The notes beneath the pieces are model-generated. The model saw only the letters and a program-made list of their open reading frames with translations, ran no database searches and was not told where the DNA came from. A DNA stretch of 64,000 bases, taken from contig OY288189.1 of NCBI GenBank assembly GCA_958439205.1, positions 2,867,001 through 2,931,000 of the forward strand. Direction: 5' to 3'. Both the position numbers and the translations under genes were made by a program. The stretch comes from an uncultured Allorhizobium sp. (GTDB lineage Bacteria; Pseudomonadota; Alphaproteobacteria; Rhizobiales; Rhizobiaceae). This document shows positions 43,166 through 52,436 of this stretch, in pieces; positions within the stretch are counted from its first letter, which is position 1; each line of letters opens with the position of its first letter.

Positions 43166-44413
43166 ATGCTCCATATGCAGGGCAGTTTTAACGGGACACT
43201 TCAGATTGTGAGCCAGGCTGATATTCAGACCCCGTCGAAAGGGCCGCGTTGGCTCGGTCAGGCAACGGCAAACCGCATCGCATTGATCACGCCGATCTCG
43301 GTGGCGCGCTGGCTGCTGGTACTGATCGGTATTGCGGCCATCTATTTTTTCCACGGCTTTCTGGTGCCGGTGCTGGCATCACTGGTCATCGCCTTTGCCA
43401 GCTGGCCGCTCTACCGACGACTGCTTGACCGTATTGGCGGCAATACGACCTTGGGCGCCACACTCGCCCTCTTGTTCATCCTGACCTTCCTGATCGTGCC
43501 GATCGGCGTTGCAATCTCCTATGCCGTCGAGGAAATCCGCCAATGGATCACCTGGGCCGTCGAGGCGAACACCACGGGCGCGCCGCCTCCGGCGTGGATC
43601 TCGGCACTGCCGCGTGTGGGCGAGTGGTTAGCGGCGAAGTGGACCGAACATATCGGCCAGCCTGGCGCGATCGGAGAACTCATCCAGATCGTCAGCGGCG
43701 CCAATATCGGCAATATCTATCGCGCCGTCATTGCGGCAGGCGATGGGATCTTCCATCTGTTGCTGACGCTGCTCTTCATGCTGATCGCGCTGTTCTTCGT
43801 CTATCGTGACGGGGCAAATTTTGCCGGCCAGCTCGACCTGCTCGGCGAGCGCATTCTGCCGAACCGTTGGGAGCGGATCTCACGCGTGGTGCCGGCCACC
43901 ATCAGCTCTACCGTGACCGGCATGACACTGATCGCGATCGGCGAAGGCATCATTCTTGGTATTGCCTACTGGCTGGCCGGCGTTCCCTCGCCGGTGACGC
44001 TGGGTGTCATCACCGGCGTGATGGCGCTTATCCCGGGCGGTGCGCCGCTCGCCTTCACGCTGGTCTCTATCTATCTCGTTGCGAGCGGGGCGACGATCCC
44101 GGGGGTGGCACTCTTCATCTGGGGCTCGGTCGAACTCTTCATCGTCGACAAGACGGTGCGGCCACGTCTCGTTGGCGGTCCGATCAAGCTGCCGTTCCTA
44201 CCGACCTTCTTCGGTCTCGTCGGTGGCGTGAAGACCATGGGCTTCCTCGGCCTGTTCATTGGTCCGGTGCTGATGGCACTACTCGTGTCGATCTGGCGCG
44301 AATGGATCCGTGAAGTCGAGCTTGCCGATGATGTCGTGCCAGACGAGGCTCAAGGCGAGCTGGATTTCGTCGCGGAGCCCGCCGTGGAAAACCGGAAGGT
44401 TTCAGCAGGCTAG
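43166..44413 (+). CDS. AI-2E family transporter (permease)
   Basis: A 415-residue membrane protein of the AI-2E/YdiK/TqsA permease family with about eight transmembrane helices: two near residues 45-85, a third near 100-125, the periplasmic amphipathic stretch of about 130-200, and a C-terminal cluster with GLVGGVKTMGFLGLFIGPVLMAL. Members export diverse small molecules or ions; AI-2 is only one case. The start is uncertain: ATG at 43166 or 43175, or GTG at 43208. It follows parE by about 50 bases on the same strand. Confidence 0.85.
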   Translation: MLHMQGSFNGTLQIVSQADIQTPSKGPRWLGQATANRIALITPISVARWLLVLIGIAAIYFFHGFLVPVLASLVIAFASWPLYRRLLDRIGGNTTLGATLALLFILTFLIVPIGVAISYAVEEIRQWITWAVEANTTGAPPPAWISALPRVGEWLAAKWTEHIGQPGAIGELIQIVSGANIGNIYRAVIAAGDGIFHLLLTLLFMLIALFFVYRDGANFAGQLDLLGERILPNRWERISRVVPATISSTVTGMTLIAIGEGIILGIAYWLAGVPSPVTLGVITGVMALIPGGAPLAFTLVSIYLVASGATIPGVALFIWGSVELFIVDKTVRPRLVGGPIKLPFLPTFFGLVGGVKTMGFLGLFIGPVLMALLVSIWREWIREVELADDVVPDEAQGELDFVAEPAVENRKVSAG

Positions 44414-44545
44414 CGCTTTATCGGCGGTTGTCGGCCCCGAGAAAGCGGTCCACTTGCTCTTCAAGAGCGCACCTTGGAACGCCTTGCTTTGGCTCCAATC
44501 CTCTGTTTCGTCTAGCGTACCAAACGTCCTGCCGGGAGCCCCGCG

Positions 44546-44965
44546 ATGAAGACTGCTCTGATCATGATGACGATCCTTGGCTGCGACGACAGCGTCAGCC
44601 AATGCGAATTCGTCGAGACGCCGTCAGAGCGCTTCGTCTCCATCGAACTCTGCAATGCGGCATCGGAAGAGGTCCTGGGGCGGTACACCAACATTGGCTA
44701 TCCGACGGCTGTGGCCGTCTGCCAGATGCCGCCACCGGAAATTACGGAAGCTCTTGCAGCACAGGCCCCGTTGCAGCCGGGTGATAGCGCTGCGTCTCCG
44801 GCCGTTCAACCGACCGAAGAGCAAGAGAAGACGCTGAAGGGCCGGGCGATCGACGCCGTGCGCGAGGTTCTGCCCGGCAAGGCGGCGATCAAGATGATCT
44901 TCGAAAAGCCGATCCACGTCGTGTCTGAGAGCTATTCCTGGGTGGCGAAAAAGATCACGCCTTGA
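44546..44965 (+). CDS. Uncharacterised small protein
   Basis: A 139-residue protein I cannot assign. N-terminal half MKTALIMMTILGCDDSVSQC is short and hydrophobic but not a clear signal peptide; four cysteines (13, 20, 36, 59) lie within the first 60 residues, followed by a Pro/Ala/Gln-rich linker (about 62-95) and a basic amphipathic C-terminus (FEKPIHVVSESYSWVAKK). CGGGAG precedes the ATG and codon use is like its neighbours. Convergent with the DUF2336 gene, five bases apart. It is probably a real rhizobial lineage protein. Confidence 0.7.
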   Translation: MKTALIMMTILGCDDSVSQCEFVETPSERFVSIELCNAASEEVLGRYTNIGYPTAVAVCQMPPPEITEALAAQAPLQPGDSAASPAVQPTEEQEKTLKGRAIDAVREVLPGKAAIKMIFEKPIHVVSESYSWVAKKITP

Positions 44966-44970
44966 TCTGA

Positions 44971-46122
44971 TCAGGCCGCAGCCAGCGCAAAGCCACTGGC
45001 ATAGTCCCGCGCCAATCTGCGCTCCTCGGCAATCGCGATCCGCTCGATCATGTCGATCAGCGCGCGGGCCGAATCGCTGAGGTCACGCGTACCGCGATAG
45101 CGTGCGACGAGACGGTGGGCGATATGGTCGAGATCGAAACCATCTGCCGACTGGATGAGCGTGCGCCAGAGCATAACGGCCTCGACGAAAAGCGGGCTGA
45201 CATCCCGTGAGAGACCCGAGGATTCCAGCAGAGCGCGTACCGCATGAAAGCGGCCAGTCGCGAGAATGGAACGGACGCGCCGTTCATCCAGACCGGAAAT
45301 CGCAACGATGGCCGACGAGAAGAAGTCGGTGCGGCCGGCGCAGAGCGCATGCATCAGGAAGGCTGGGGTCAGGCGGCCTGCGCCGCGCAATTGATCCGTG
45401 AGGCGGGACAGTTCTTCACCATGCACGTCCGCCAGCAGCGCGATCGTTGCGCAGTCTCCGGCCTCCCGGGCAATGCGCTCGATCCGCCGGGTGCCGATGG
45501 CGCCGATCACCAGGCCGGAACCCGCAAGCGCATCGGCGACGAACTGCACCAGGAGCTGGCGAACGCCGCTCGTCAGATCGTCGCGCTCGAGCAGGAGAGC
45601 CCTGATGCGCTCGCTATGGCCATGGCGCTCTGCAATGCGGCGGAGCGTGAAGGCAGTGAGGCGGGCACGGGGATTTTCAAGCAGGACTTCGAGCTCCGCA
45701 GCATCGCCAATCTCGGCAAGCGCTGCGGCGACGCCGATACTGACGTCGTTGCGCGCTGCGATCAGCGCGCGGGTCTCGACTGTGCCGCGGCCTGCGATAT
45801 CAACGAGATCGGCATCGGAGAGAACGGGCGAGTGAAGAATGACCGAAGAGGCGATCTCCGGCTGGTCTTCAGCAAGCGACACCATCAGGGCGCGCGGCGC
45901 CCTCGCCTCTTGCGCAAGAACGTCGGCCAGTGCGAGGCGCACCTGCGGGGCGGGATCATCGAGAAGATAGGTCATGGCCATCTGGGCTGCATGACGTTCT
46001 TCCGGGGCCATGTCCGACTTCAGGTAAGCCCGAGCCAGAGCGTTTGCCGCACGAGCCCGCTCCTGCGATTTCGCCGTCTCGACCCATTTGAGAAAAGCTG
46101 CAACGATCAAAGTCGAACCCAC
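44971..46122 (-). CDS. DUF2336 domain protein
   Basis: A roughly 380-residue, all-helical protein of the DUF2336 family found in alphaproteobacteria, with HEAT-like repeats in the first half (LDDPAPQVRLALADVLAQ). Function unknown. The start is unclear: GTG at 46122 with AGGTGG just ahead, TTG at 46110 giving an N-terminus Met-Ile-Val-Ala-Ala-Phe-Leu, or ATG at 46155. A much better ribosome site further upstream leads into a seven-codon frame (next feature). Confidence 0.75.
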   Translation of the reverse strand: MGSTLIVAAFLKWVETAKSQERARAANALARAYLKSDMAPEERHAAQMAMTYLLDDPAPQVRLALADVLAQEARAPRALMVSLAEDQPEIASSVILHSPVLSDADLVDIAGRGTVETRALIAARNDVSIGVAAALAEIGDAAELEVLLENPRARLTAFTLRRIAERHGHSERIRALLLERDDLTSGVRQLLVQFVADALAGSGLVIGAIGTRRIERIAREAGDCATIALLADVHGEELSRLTDQLRGAGRLTPAFLMHALCAGRTDFFSSAIVAISGLDERRVRSILATGRFHAVRALLESSGLSRDVSPLFVEAVMLWRTLIQSADGFDLDHIAHRLVARYRGTRDLSDSARALIDMIERIAIAEERRLARDYASGFALAAA

Positions 46123-46178
46123 TCGCCACCTGTGCACACCCGAAACATTCGGCATCTCGGACACTAGGTTCAAAGTGT

Positions 46179-46202
46179 TTAAGAAACGTTCACCACGTTC
46201 AT
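46179..46202 (-). other. Seven-codon open frame behind a strong ribosome site
   Basis: On the minus strand GGGAGGAGG is followed three bases later by ATG and seven codons (Met-Asn-Val-Val-Asn-Val-Ser) to TAA, about 57 bases before the nearest DUF2336 start and in a different frame. It may be a leader peptide or a chance match; the spacing is shorter than ideal for the ATG. Confidence 0.3.
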
Positions 46203-46258
46203 TAACCTCCTCCCGAAACCCCTGATATCTACTGGTCTGAGAGGAGGCACAGCACGCG

Positions 46259-46867
46259 CTAGCCTCGCTGGCCGGGACGCTTCAGCTCGAAGACCGGGCC
46301 CATACCGGCATAATCCATATAGCCCAGCCTCATGATCGGATCCGCGAAGGCAAGATCGAATCGCCCGTCACGGATCACGCCATCAGCGATATGGATACCC
46401 ACCACCTGACCGAAGACGGCATGGCTGTCGGTCTCGTTGCCATCCATATCTGGCAGGGTCAGGACCTGGGTCACCCGGCATTCGAGCGCGGCAACGGCTT
46501 CCCCGACATAGGGCGCGTCAACCAGGCGGCCCTGCGCTGCGGTCAGGCCTGCGAGCGCGAACTCATCCGTCTCATAGGGTACGGCGGCTGAGGAGGCGTT
46601 CATCTGATCGATGAGCGTGCGACTGACGAAGCTCGCGGTGAAGACGCGCGTCTCCTCGACATTGCGCAGACTGTCCTTGCGACCGCTCGACGAAAACATC
46701 ACCATTTTCGGCCGATCGCCGACGGCGTTAAAGAAGGAATAGGGCGACAGATTATGGCTGCCGTCCCTGCCCCTCGTGCCGATCCAGCCGATGGGCCGAG
46801 GTGCCACGATCGCCTTGAAGGGGTCGTGCGCCATGCCATGTGCATTCGATTCGGTATCGTAGAACAT
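46259..46867 (-). CDS. Flavin reductase family protein (FMN-binding split barrel)
   Basis: A 202-residue flavin reductase-like protein with the family core ALVAPRPIGWIGT-like stretch (IVAPRPIGWIGTRG), the FNAVGDRPKMVMF strand and RNVEETRVFTASF. Members bind FMN and act as NAD(P)H:flavin reductases or partners of monooxygenases. Its ATG overlaps the stop of the nitroreductase gene by one base (TGATG), so two flavoproteins are translated as a pair. Substrate unknown. Confidence 0.88.
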   Translation of the reverse strand: MFYDTESNAHGMAHDPFKAIVAPRPIGWIGTRGRDGSHNLSPYSFFNAVGDRPKMVMFSSSGRKDSLRNVEETRVFTASFVSRTLIDQMNASSAAVPYETDEFALAGLTAAQGRLVDAPYVGEAVAALECRVTQVLTLPDMDGNETDSHAVFGQVVGIHIADGVIRDGRFDLAFADPIMRLGYMDYAGMGPVFELKRPGQRG

Positions 46868-47451
46868 CAATCCTCACCACCCTGCCAGGAGACGACATCC
46901 TCCAGGGCCGGACGCGGACGCTCGACGATCGGGAATTCCGTCGAGCCGATATGGATGAAGCCCGCAACCTTCTCGCCTGGCTTTACGCCGAGGAGCGGAT
47001 AGGCGCGTTCGTCGAAGGCAAACCATTCGGAGAGCCAGTTGGACACGTAACCATGGGCATTGGCGGCCATCAACAGATTGAGGCAAACGGCGCCGGCCGA
47101 CATGACCTGTTCCCATTCCGGGATCTTCGCATGCGGGGCGGCCGTCGAGATGACACCGATGACCACGGGCGCGCGGGTGAACCGGGTGCGCTCGACCTTG
47201 ATCATCTCCTCGGAAAGCGCCGGGTTCTTCTCCAGTGCCATTGCCAGAAGTTCCTCGCCGATGCGCGCGCGCTCCTCGCCGCGATAGACGATAAAGCGCC
47301 AGGGAGCGATCTTGCCGTGATCGGGAACGCGCACCGCGAGCGACAGAATCGACTCGATTTCACTTTTCTTCGGGCCGGGCTCGCACATCTGAAATGCGGG
47401 CACGGAACGACGAACTGCGAGATAATCGAGCAGTTTGATATCTTTTTTCAT
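46867..47451 (-). CDS. Nitroreductase family protein
   Basis: A 194-residue FMN-dependent nitroreductase-fold protein. Conserved features: [11 protein letters not shown] near the N-terminus with FMN-phosphate contacts, [12 protein letters not shown], and the C-terminal GFIHIGS followed by [10 protein letters not shown], typical of the YdjA/RutE-like branch. The start used gives Met-Lys-Lys-Asp-Ile-Lys-Leu-Leu; an ATG 54 bases upstream would add 18 residues but has no ribosome site. Coupled to the flavin reductase gene downstream. Confidence 0.87.
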   Translation of the reverse strand: MKKDIKLLDYLAVRRSVPAFQMCEPGPKKSEIESILSLAVRVPDHGKIAPWRFIVYRGEERARIGEELLAMALEKNPALSEEMIKVERTRFTRAPVVIGVISTAAPHAKIPEWEQVMSAGAVCLNLLMAANAHGYVSNWLSEWFAFDERAYPLLGVKPGEKVAGFIHIGSTEFPIVERPRPALEDVVSWQGGED

Positions 47452-47552
47452 TATCTTGATGCCTTCATAGTCCTTGGGCGCGTCGGCAGGTCTTGAAATT
47501 GCCATGCGGTTCGGTTTGAAGTTGCCGGCATTGGGAAGGAAGTCAACACACA

Positions 47553-48515
47553 GTGCATCGCATGTCCCACCAACCTGTTGTCATCCGGCTGCTGCTAGGG
47601 CTTCTCGTGGCCTCTGCCGCGACCGCGCCGGCTTTTGCACAGGACGCCTTCGAAACCTTCAAGCAGCTCAACGGCTCGACCAAGATGCCGAAGCTGAAGG
47701 CTTTCTCGGCCCCGGGCATCGGCGCGATTGCCAATGTGACCCAGGGGCGCAGCGTGAAGCTCGACGCCAAGCTGACGAATGAAGGCGAGCCCATGCAGCA
47801 TGGCCTGTCCTGGCGTGTCTTCAGCCCCATTCCCGGCGCCGATGGCAAGCTGCCATTGCTGGCCAGCGCCGAAGGTGGTTCAGCGGCCTTTCAGCTTGCT
47901 CCCGGCGACTATTTCGTCAACGTGTCCTTCGGTCGAGCAGGTGCGACCAAGAAACTGAGCGTGCCCGTCGAAGGGGATATCGCCGACCAGGTTCTGGTGC
48001 TGGATGCCGGCGGCATGTCGCTCAACGCGATCTCGGGCACGGATACACATATCCCGGACAAACAGCTCAGCTTCGACATCTACTCGTCGGAAGTTCGCGA
48101 GGACGGCGAGCGCGGTCTGGTGCTCTCTGACGTCAAGCCCAACACCATCGTGCGCTTGAATGCCGGGACCTATCATGTCGTCTCGGAATATGGGGCGATC
48201 AATGCCGTGGTGCGGGCCGATATCACCGTTGAGGCGGGCGAACTGACCGAGGCGACAATCCAGCACCGTGCGTCCCAGGTCGGGCTGAAACTCGTGTCCG
48301 AAGAGGGCGGCGAGGCGATTGCCGATACTGCGTGGTCAGTGCTCACCTCTGGCGGCGATATCGTCGCGGAAAGTGTCAGCGCTTTCCCCGTGATGGTTCT
48401 TGCCGAAGGCCAGTATACGGCCGTGGCGCGCAACAAGGACCAAATCTTCCAGAGGGACTTCGAGGTGAAGGCCGGCACCAACATGGATGTCGAACTGATG
48501 CTCGACCAGTCCTGA
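47553..48515 (+). CDS. Uncharacterised secreted protein
   Basis: A 320-residue protein with a clear signal peptide (cleavage likely after AAATAPAFA, around residue 29) and no further membrane segments. The mature part is beta-rich, with repeated short strands ([35 protein letters not shown]) suggesting two or three carbohydrate-binding- or Ig-like domains, but I recognise no family. Start is GTG at 47553 or ATG at 47562; AAGGA lies upstream. It is divergent from the nitroreductase gene and its stop is four bases from the convergent acyltransferase gene. Confidence 0.75.
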   Translation: MHRMSHQPVVIRLLLGLLVASAATAPAFAQDAFETFKQLNGSTKMPKLKAFSAPGIGAIANVTQGRSVKLDAKLTNEGEPMQHGLSWRVFSPIPGADGKLPLLASAEGGSAAFQLAPGDYFVNVSFGRAGATKKLSVPVEGDIADQVLVLDAGGMSLNAISGTDTHIPDKQLSFDIYSSEVREDGERGLVLSDVKPNTIVRLNAGTYHVVSEYGAINAVVRADITVEAGELTEATIQHRASQVGLKLVSEEGGEAIADTAWSVLTSGGDIVAESVSAFPVMVLAEGQYTAVARNKDQIFQRDFEVKAGTNMDVELMLDQS

Positions 48516-48519
48516 CGGT

Positions 48520-49359
48520 TCAGGCTGCGCGACGGAACTTCCGGCGCTCTACCGGCGCCATGCTGAACACCGCTCCAAAGAGACGCGCGAGCAGATCCTT
48601 GCGGTCGGCATGGGTGCTCAACTCTTCCCACGGGATCATCACTCCGACACGGGCCCGGATGGTCGAGCCGGACAGGCGACGGAATTCACGGATCAACAGC
48701 GAGACACGCAGCGTCAGCGAGATCTTGCTGGCAAGATGGAAGAGACGGCCGTTCTGTCCTTCGAAGAAGACAGGCACGACATTGGCCTTCGCGGCCTGAA
48801 TGAGCTTGGCGGGGAACATCTTCCAGGGAAGATCTTCTGCACGACCGAAACCCTTCTTCGCTGTCGCCACGCCACCCGCCGGGAAAATCACGACGGTGAC
48901 ACCCTCCTTCAACAGCCGAAGCGCCTCGTGGCGGGTCTGCATGTTGAGCGCTAGCGCTTCCTTGGTCTCCTCGAAGGAGACGGGCAAGGAGTAAGGAGCC
49001 ATTTCCGGCACCTTCAGGAGCTCGTTGTTGATAAGGACCCGGAACGGGCGGCCGAGCTGCTCGGCGAGCGCCAGCACTGCAATGCCGTCGCCGATGCCGA
49101 ACGGGTGGTTGGCGACGATGACGATCGGGCCGTCCGGGATGTTTTCCGGCGGCCAGGTTCCCTCGACCTTCAGATCAACATGGATGAGGTCCAGCATCTT
49201 GCCGAAGACCCGGTCGGTCTTGCCGACGATGTCGTTGCGCCAGATCTCGTAGAGCCTGGTGAAACGATCGCGACCGGAGAGCCCCTCGATCGAGCGGATG
49301 AACCACCGCTTCAGCTTCGGGTCGCGTTCGTTGGCATAAGACAGTTCTTTGAATTTCAC
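48520..49359 (-). CDS. Lysophospholipid acyltransferase family protein
   Basis: A 279-residue protein of the PlsC-like acyltransferase superfamily. The catalytic block is VANHPFGIGDGIAV, with His and Asp five residues apart rather than four as in the classic HX4D box, a variant seen in the GNAT-unrelated hemolysin/OlsA-like branch; VVIFPAGGVATAKKG is the substrate-binding motif. It probably acylates lipid or ornithine-lipid intermediates at the inner membrane; the exact acceptor is unknown. GTG start with GGAG eight bases ahead. It follows thrS on the minus strand. Confidence 0.85.
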   Translation of the reverse strand: MKFKELSYANERDPKLKRWFIRSIEGLSGRDRFTRLYEIWRNDIVGKTDRVFGKMLDLIHVDLKVEGTWPPENIPDGPIVIVANHPFGIGDGIAVLALAEQLGRPFRVLINNELLKVPEMAPYSLPVSFEETKEALALNMQTRHEALRLLKEGVTVVIFPAGGVATAKKGFGRAEDLPWKMFPAKLIQAAKANVVPVFFEGQNGRLFHLASKISLTLRVSLLIREFRRLSGSTIRARVGVMIPWEELSTHADRKDLLARLFGAVFSMAPVERRKFRRAA

Positions 49360-49375
49360 GCTGGAACTCCAGGTG

Positions 49376-49398
49376 GACGGAAGATCATCGTTCCGTCA
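49376..49398. repeat. Inverted repeat upstream of the acyltransferase gene
   Basis: GACGGAA and TTCCGTC are perfect 7-bp arms around an eight-base loop, 17 bases upstream of the acyltransferase GTG start and beside the orphan plus-strand terminator. May be an operator, or the first hairpin of a plus-strand RNA ending at that terminator. Confidence 0.35.
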
Positions 49399-49419
49399 TA
49401 TGCCAATTCGATGACAGGC

Positions 49420-49455
49420 GTCTGACAGGGCGGTGACGCCCTGTCAGACTTTTTT
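49420..49455 (+). terminator. Orphan intrinsic terminator on the plus strand
   Basis: GTCTGACAGGGCG and its exact reverse complement form a perfect 13-bp stem with loop GTGA (49420-49449), followed on the plus strand by six T (49450-49455). The minus strand, on which both flanking genes (thrS, acyltransferase) are transcribed, has no T-run after the stem. No plus-strand gene ends here; the nearest one stops at 48515, nearly 1 kb upstream. Confidence 0.75.
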
Positions 49456-49457
49456 GC

Positions 49458-51455
49458 TCAGACCTTGCGCTTCGCCAGCTTGCGCTTGACATCCGGCGGG
49501 GTCGCTTCACCGGCCAGTACCGCCACGGCTTCGACGAGCGGCATGGACACCTGCTCCTGCGATCCCAGGCGACGGATGTTGACGGTCTTTTCTTCCGCTT
49601 CACGCTTGCCGCAGACGATGATCACCGGAACCTTGGTCACCGAATGCTCACGGACCTTGTAGTTGATCTTCTCGTTGCGGAAGTCCGTCTCGACCTGAAG
49701 GCCGGCGTCACGCAGCTGTTCGGCGACTTCGCGACCATAATCGTCGGCATCCGAGGTGATCGTGGCGACGACCACCTGGAGCGGTGCGAACCATAGCGGC
49801 ATGTGGCCGGCAAAGTTCTCGATCAGGATGCCGAGGAAGCGCTCCATGGAACCGCAGATGGCGCGATGGATCATGACCGGCTGCTTTTTCTCCGACTTAT
49901 CGTCGATGTAGAAGGCGCCGAAGCGTTCCGGAAGGTTGAAGTCGACCTGGGTCGTGCCGCACTGCCATTCACGGCCGATGGCATCGCGCAGGGTGTATTC
50001 GAACTTCGGACCGTAGAAGGCGCCCTCGCCCGGCAGAATGCCGGTCTTGATGCGACCGCCGGACTGCTCCTCGATCTGCTTCAAGACCTCCATCATGACG
50101 CTTTCGGCGCGATCCCAGAGATCGTCGGACCCGACGCGCTTTTCCGGACGGGTGGAGAGCTTCACGACGATTTCACCGAAGCCGAAGTCCTCATAGACCG
50201 ACAGGATCAGGTCGTTGATCCGCAGGCATTCCGCCGCCATCTGCTCTTCCGTGCAGAAGACGTGCGCGTCGTCCTGGGTAAAGCCACGCACGCGCATCAG
50301 GCCGTGCAATGCGCCAGAGGCTTCATAGCGGTGGACATTACCGAATTCGGCAAGACGGACCGGCAGCTCGCGATAGGACTTCAGGCCGTGCTTGAAGATC
50401 TGCACGTGGCCCGGGCAGTTCATCGGCTTCAGCGCGAAGACCTTCTGGTCGGCTTCCTCATCATCGGGGTGGGTGAAGGCATGGGCTGACTTCACGGCAA
50501 ACATGTTTTCCTGGTACCAGCCCCAGTGGCCAGACGTTTCCCAAAGCGACTTGTCGAGCACCTGCGGCGCGTTGACTTCCTGGTAGGTGCCGTCCAGGCG
50601 GCGGCGCATATAGGAGGTCAGCGTCTGGAACATGCGCCAGCCCTTGCCGTGCCAGAAGACGACGCCCGGGCCTTCTTCCTGGAAATGGAAGAGATCCATT
50701 TCACGGCCAAGCTTGCGGTGGTCGCGCTTTTCCGCTTCGGCGAGAATGTGCAGGTAGCGGTCCAGCTCTTCCTGTTCGGCAAAGGCGGTGCCGTAAATGC
50801 GGCTCAGCATGGCGTTGTTGCTGTCGCCGCGCCAATAGGCGCCGGCAACCTTCATCAGCTTGAAAGCCATGCCGATCTGACCGGTGGACGCCATATGCGG
50901 CCCACGGCAGAGGTCGAACCAATCGCCCTGATAATAGATCTTCAGATCCTGGTCTGCCGGGATCGCGTCGACGAGTTCGACCTTGTACTTCTCACCCTTG
51001 GAGGCAAAAACTTCCTTGGCCTTGTCGCGCGACCAGACTTCCTTGGCGAAAGGCTTGTTGCGCTGGATGATCTCCTTCATCCGCTTTTCGATCTTCGGCA
51101 GATCGTCCGGCGTAAAGGGCTCGTCCTTGGCGAAGTCGTAATAGAAGCCGTTCTCGATGACAGGTCCGATGGTCACCTGGGTGCCGGGCCAAAGCTCCTG
51201 AACGGCCTCGGCCATCACATGAGCGGCGTCATGTCGAATAAGTTCAAGCGCGCGCGGATCGGTGCGGGTAACGATCTCGATCTTGCCATCGACGATTGGG
51301 TCAGAGAGGTCGCGCACCGTGCCATCGAGCGCAATCGCGACGGCCTTCTTTGCGAGCGACTTGGAAATCGATTCAGCGACTTGCGCGCCAGTCGTGCCGG
51401 CAGCGTATTCGCGGATAGAACCATCGGGGAAAGTGAGAGATACGGAAGCGGACAT
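49458..51455 (-). CDS. thrS: Threonyl-tRNA synthetase
   Basis: Class II aminoacyl-tRNA synthetase, 665 residues. Domains in order: TGS (1-65), the second editing-type N2 domain (about 70-230, with [12 protein letters not shown] and YRGPH-like editing residues), the catalytic core with MNCPGH supplying zinc ligands and [21 protein letters not shown] (motif 2), and the anticodon-binding C-terminus. AGGAGACAT precedes the ATG. The usual additional short insertion after [11 protein letters not shown] is seen in alphaproteobacteria. No T-box or other leader is visible. Confidence 0.98.
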   Translation of the reverse strand: MSASVSLTFPDGSIREYAAGTTGAQVAESISKSLAKKAVAIALDGTVRDLSDPIVDGKIEIVTRTDPRALELIRHDAAHVMAEAVQELWPGTQVTIGPVIENGFYYDFAKDEPFTPDDLPKIEKRMKEIIQRNKPFAKEVWSRDKAKEVFASKGEKYKVELVDAIPADQDLKIYYQGDWFDLCRGPHMASTGQIGMAFKLMKVAGAYWRGDSNNAMLSRIYGTAFAEQEELDRYLHILAEAEKRDHRKLGREMDLFHFQEEGPGVVFWHGKGWRMFQTLTSYMRRRLDGTYQEVNAPQVLDKSLWETSGHWGWYQENMFAVKSAHAFTHPDDEEADQKVFALKPMNCPGHVQIFKHGLKSYRELPVRLAEFGNVHRYEASGALHGLMRVRGFTQDDAHVFCTEEQMAAECLRINDLILSVYEDFGFGEIVVKLSTRPEKRVGSDDLWDRAESVMMEVLKQIEEQSGGRIKTGILPGEGAFYGPKFEYTLRDAIGREWQCGTTQVDFNLPERFGAFYIDDKSEKKQPVMIHRAICGSMERFLGILIENFAGHMPLWFAPLQVVVATITSDADDYGREVAEQLRDAGLQVETDFRNEKINYKVREHSVTKVPVIIVCGKREAEEKTVNIRRLGSQEQVSMPLVEAVAVLAGEATPPDVKRKLAKRKV

Positions 51456-51570
51456 GCTATGTCTCCTGATCCAGTCCCGCCAACGAATGCGGGTGGTGAA
51501 AGGGGCGGGTTTGATCCCGCGATTTACCGGCGCTCCTTAGGACGAAAGCGCTGCTGAGTAAAGGATCTTG

Positions 51571-51999
51571 CTATCCCTGCCCCATGAACCAGAAGTCCCG
51601 GGCCTCGGGCGGCAGGATCCTCAGGACCCTCTCGAACGCCGCGGGATCGACATGGCGGCGGATCACGGTGGTGACGTCTTCGATGGCGGTTTCGGTCGAG
51701 AGGTTGTGGTCATGGCGCAGGGCACGAACTTCCCTCATGAGCTCATCGCGGGCGACAAAGGGCCTAGCTGGCGCGTCTACGTCCCAGTCGCTGACGAATA
51801 TCGCGCGCAGGACGGGTGGGAGCATGTTCGCAAAGGCGATGGCCTGGCCGACGGAGAGGCGATGGCGAAACACCTGAAGCACGGCCTGCAGCATGGTGTA
51901 GGCCTGATGCGAGGAGGTCAGCATCGATGTCGCGACCAGGTCCTTCATGAAGGCGTCGAAATCGGCTGAAGCCTGGCGATACTCAAGCGGCATGGGCAT
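51571..51999 (-). CDS. DUF2267 domain protein
   Basis: A 142-residue alpha-helical protein of the DUF2267 family: DFDAFMKDLVATSMLTSSHQAYTMLQAVLQVFRHRLSVGQA is the repeated helical unit characteristic of this family, followed by a second degenerate copy. Role unknown. The chosen ATG follows GGAGAC; a closely spaced ATG six bases upstream is an alternative. It lies between yidD and thrS on the minus strand. Confidence 0.8.
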   Translation of the reverse strand: MPMPLEYRQASADFDAFMKDLVATSMLTSSHQAYTMLQAVLQVFRHRLSVGQAIAFANMLPPVLRAIFVSDWDVDAPARPFVARDELMREVRALRHDHNLSTETAIEDVTTVIRRHVDPAAFERVLRILPPEARDFWFMGQG

Positions 52000-52065
52000 G
52001 CGTCGTCTCCGCAATGATTCGTGCAGCCGATCTTAGTGCGAGGCCTGGGATTGGTTGAACCTGTT

Positions 52066-52434
52066 TCAGGTGAGCTTCTTGCGACCGAAGGTCCAGAGGC
52101 GCCAGGGCGCATACCAGGTGAAGCGTTGATCCAAAGCCTCGGGAACCGGATCCGGTCCCGAGGTGCCGCCGGGCCCGCAGCGGACGACGCGAAACAGCGT
52201 CAGCCAGCCACCGGACCATAGACCATGCCGGGCGACGGCTTCATAGCCGTATTCCGAGCACGTCGGCATGTGACGGCAGGAGCTACCGACAAGGCTGGAC
52301 AACGTGAGCTGGTAGAAGCGGATCAGCCCCATGCCAAGCAGGCGGCCCGGCGTCTTGCGAAAGTGTCCCGACCAATTCCGGCCGCGCGGACGAAGATCGT
52401 CCGGACCATGCCCGCAGTTGGGGCCATTGCACAT
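52066..52434 (-). CDS. yidD: Membrane protein insertion efficiency factor YidD
   Basis: Small peripheral membrane protein that aids YidC-dependent insertion. The 122 residues contain the family core IRFYQLTLSSLVGSSCRHMPTCSEYGYEAVARHG with conserved cysteines and the GGTSGPDPVPE loop. N-terminal 25 residues are a basic extension beyond the E. coli protein (85 residues). It starts two bases past the end of the IscU-like gene on the same strand, so they are likely co-transcribed. Confidence 0.93.
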   Translation of the reverse strand: MCNGPNCGHGPDDLRPRGRNWSGHFRKTPGRLLGMGLIRFYQLTLSSLVGSSCRHMPTCSEYGYEAVARHGLWSGGWLTLFRVVRCGPGGTSGPDPVPEALDQRFTWYAPWRLWTFGRKKLT

Positions 52435-52436
52435 GA

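Noticed and set aside
43166..44413. Autoinducer-2 exporter as a quorum-sensing component
   Set aside because: The family name is historical; members transport varied substrates and no lsr or luxS genes are near.
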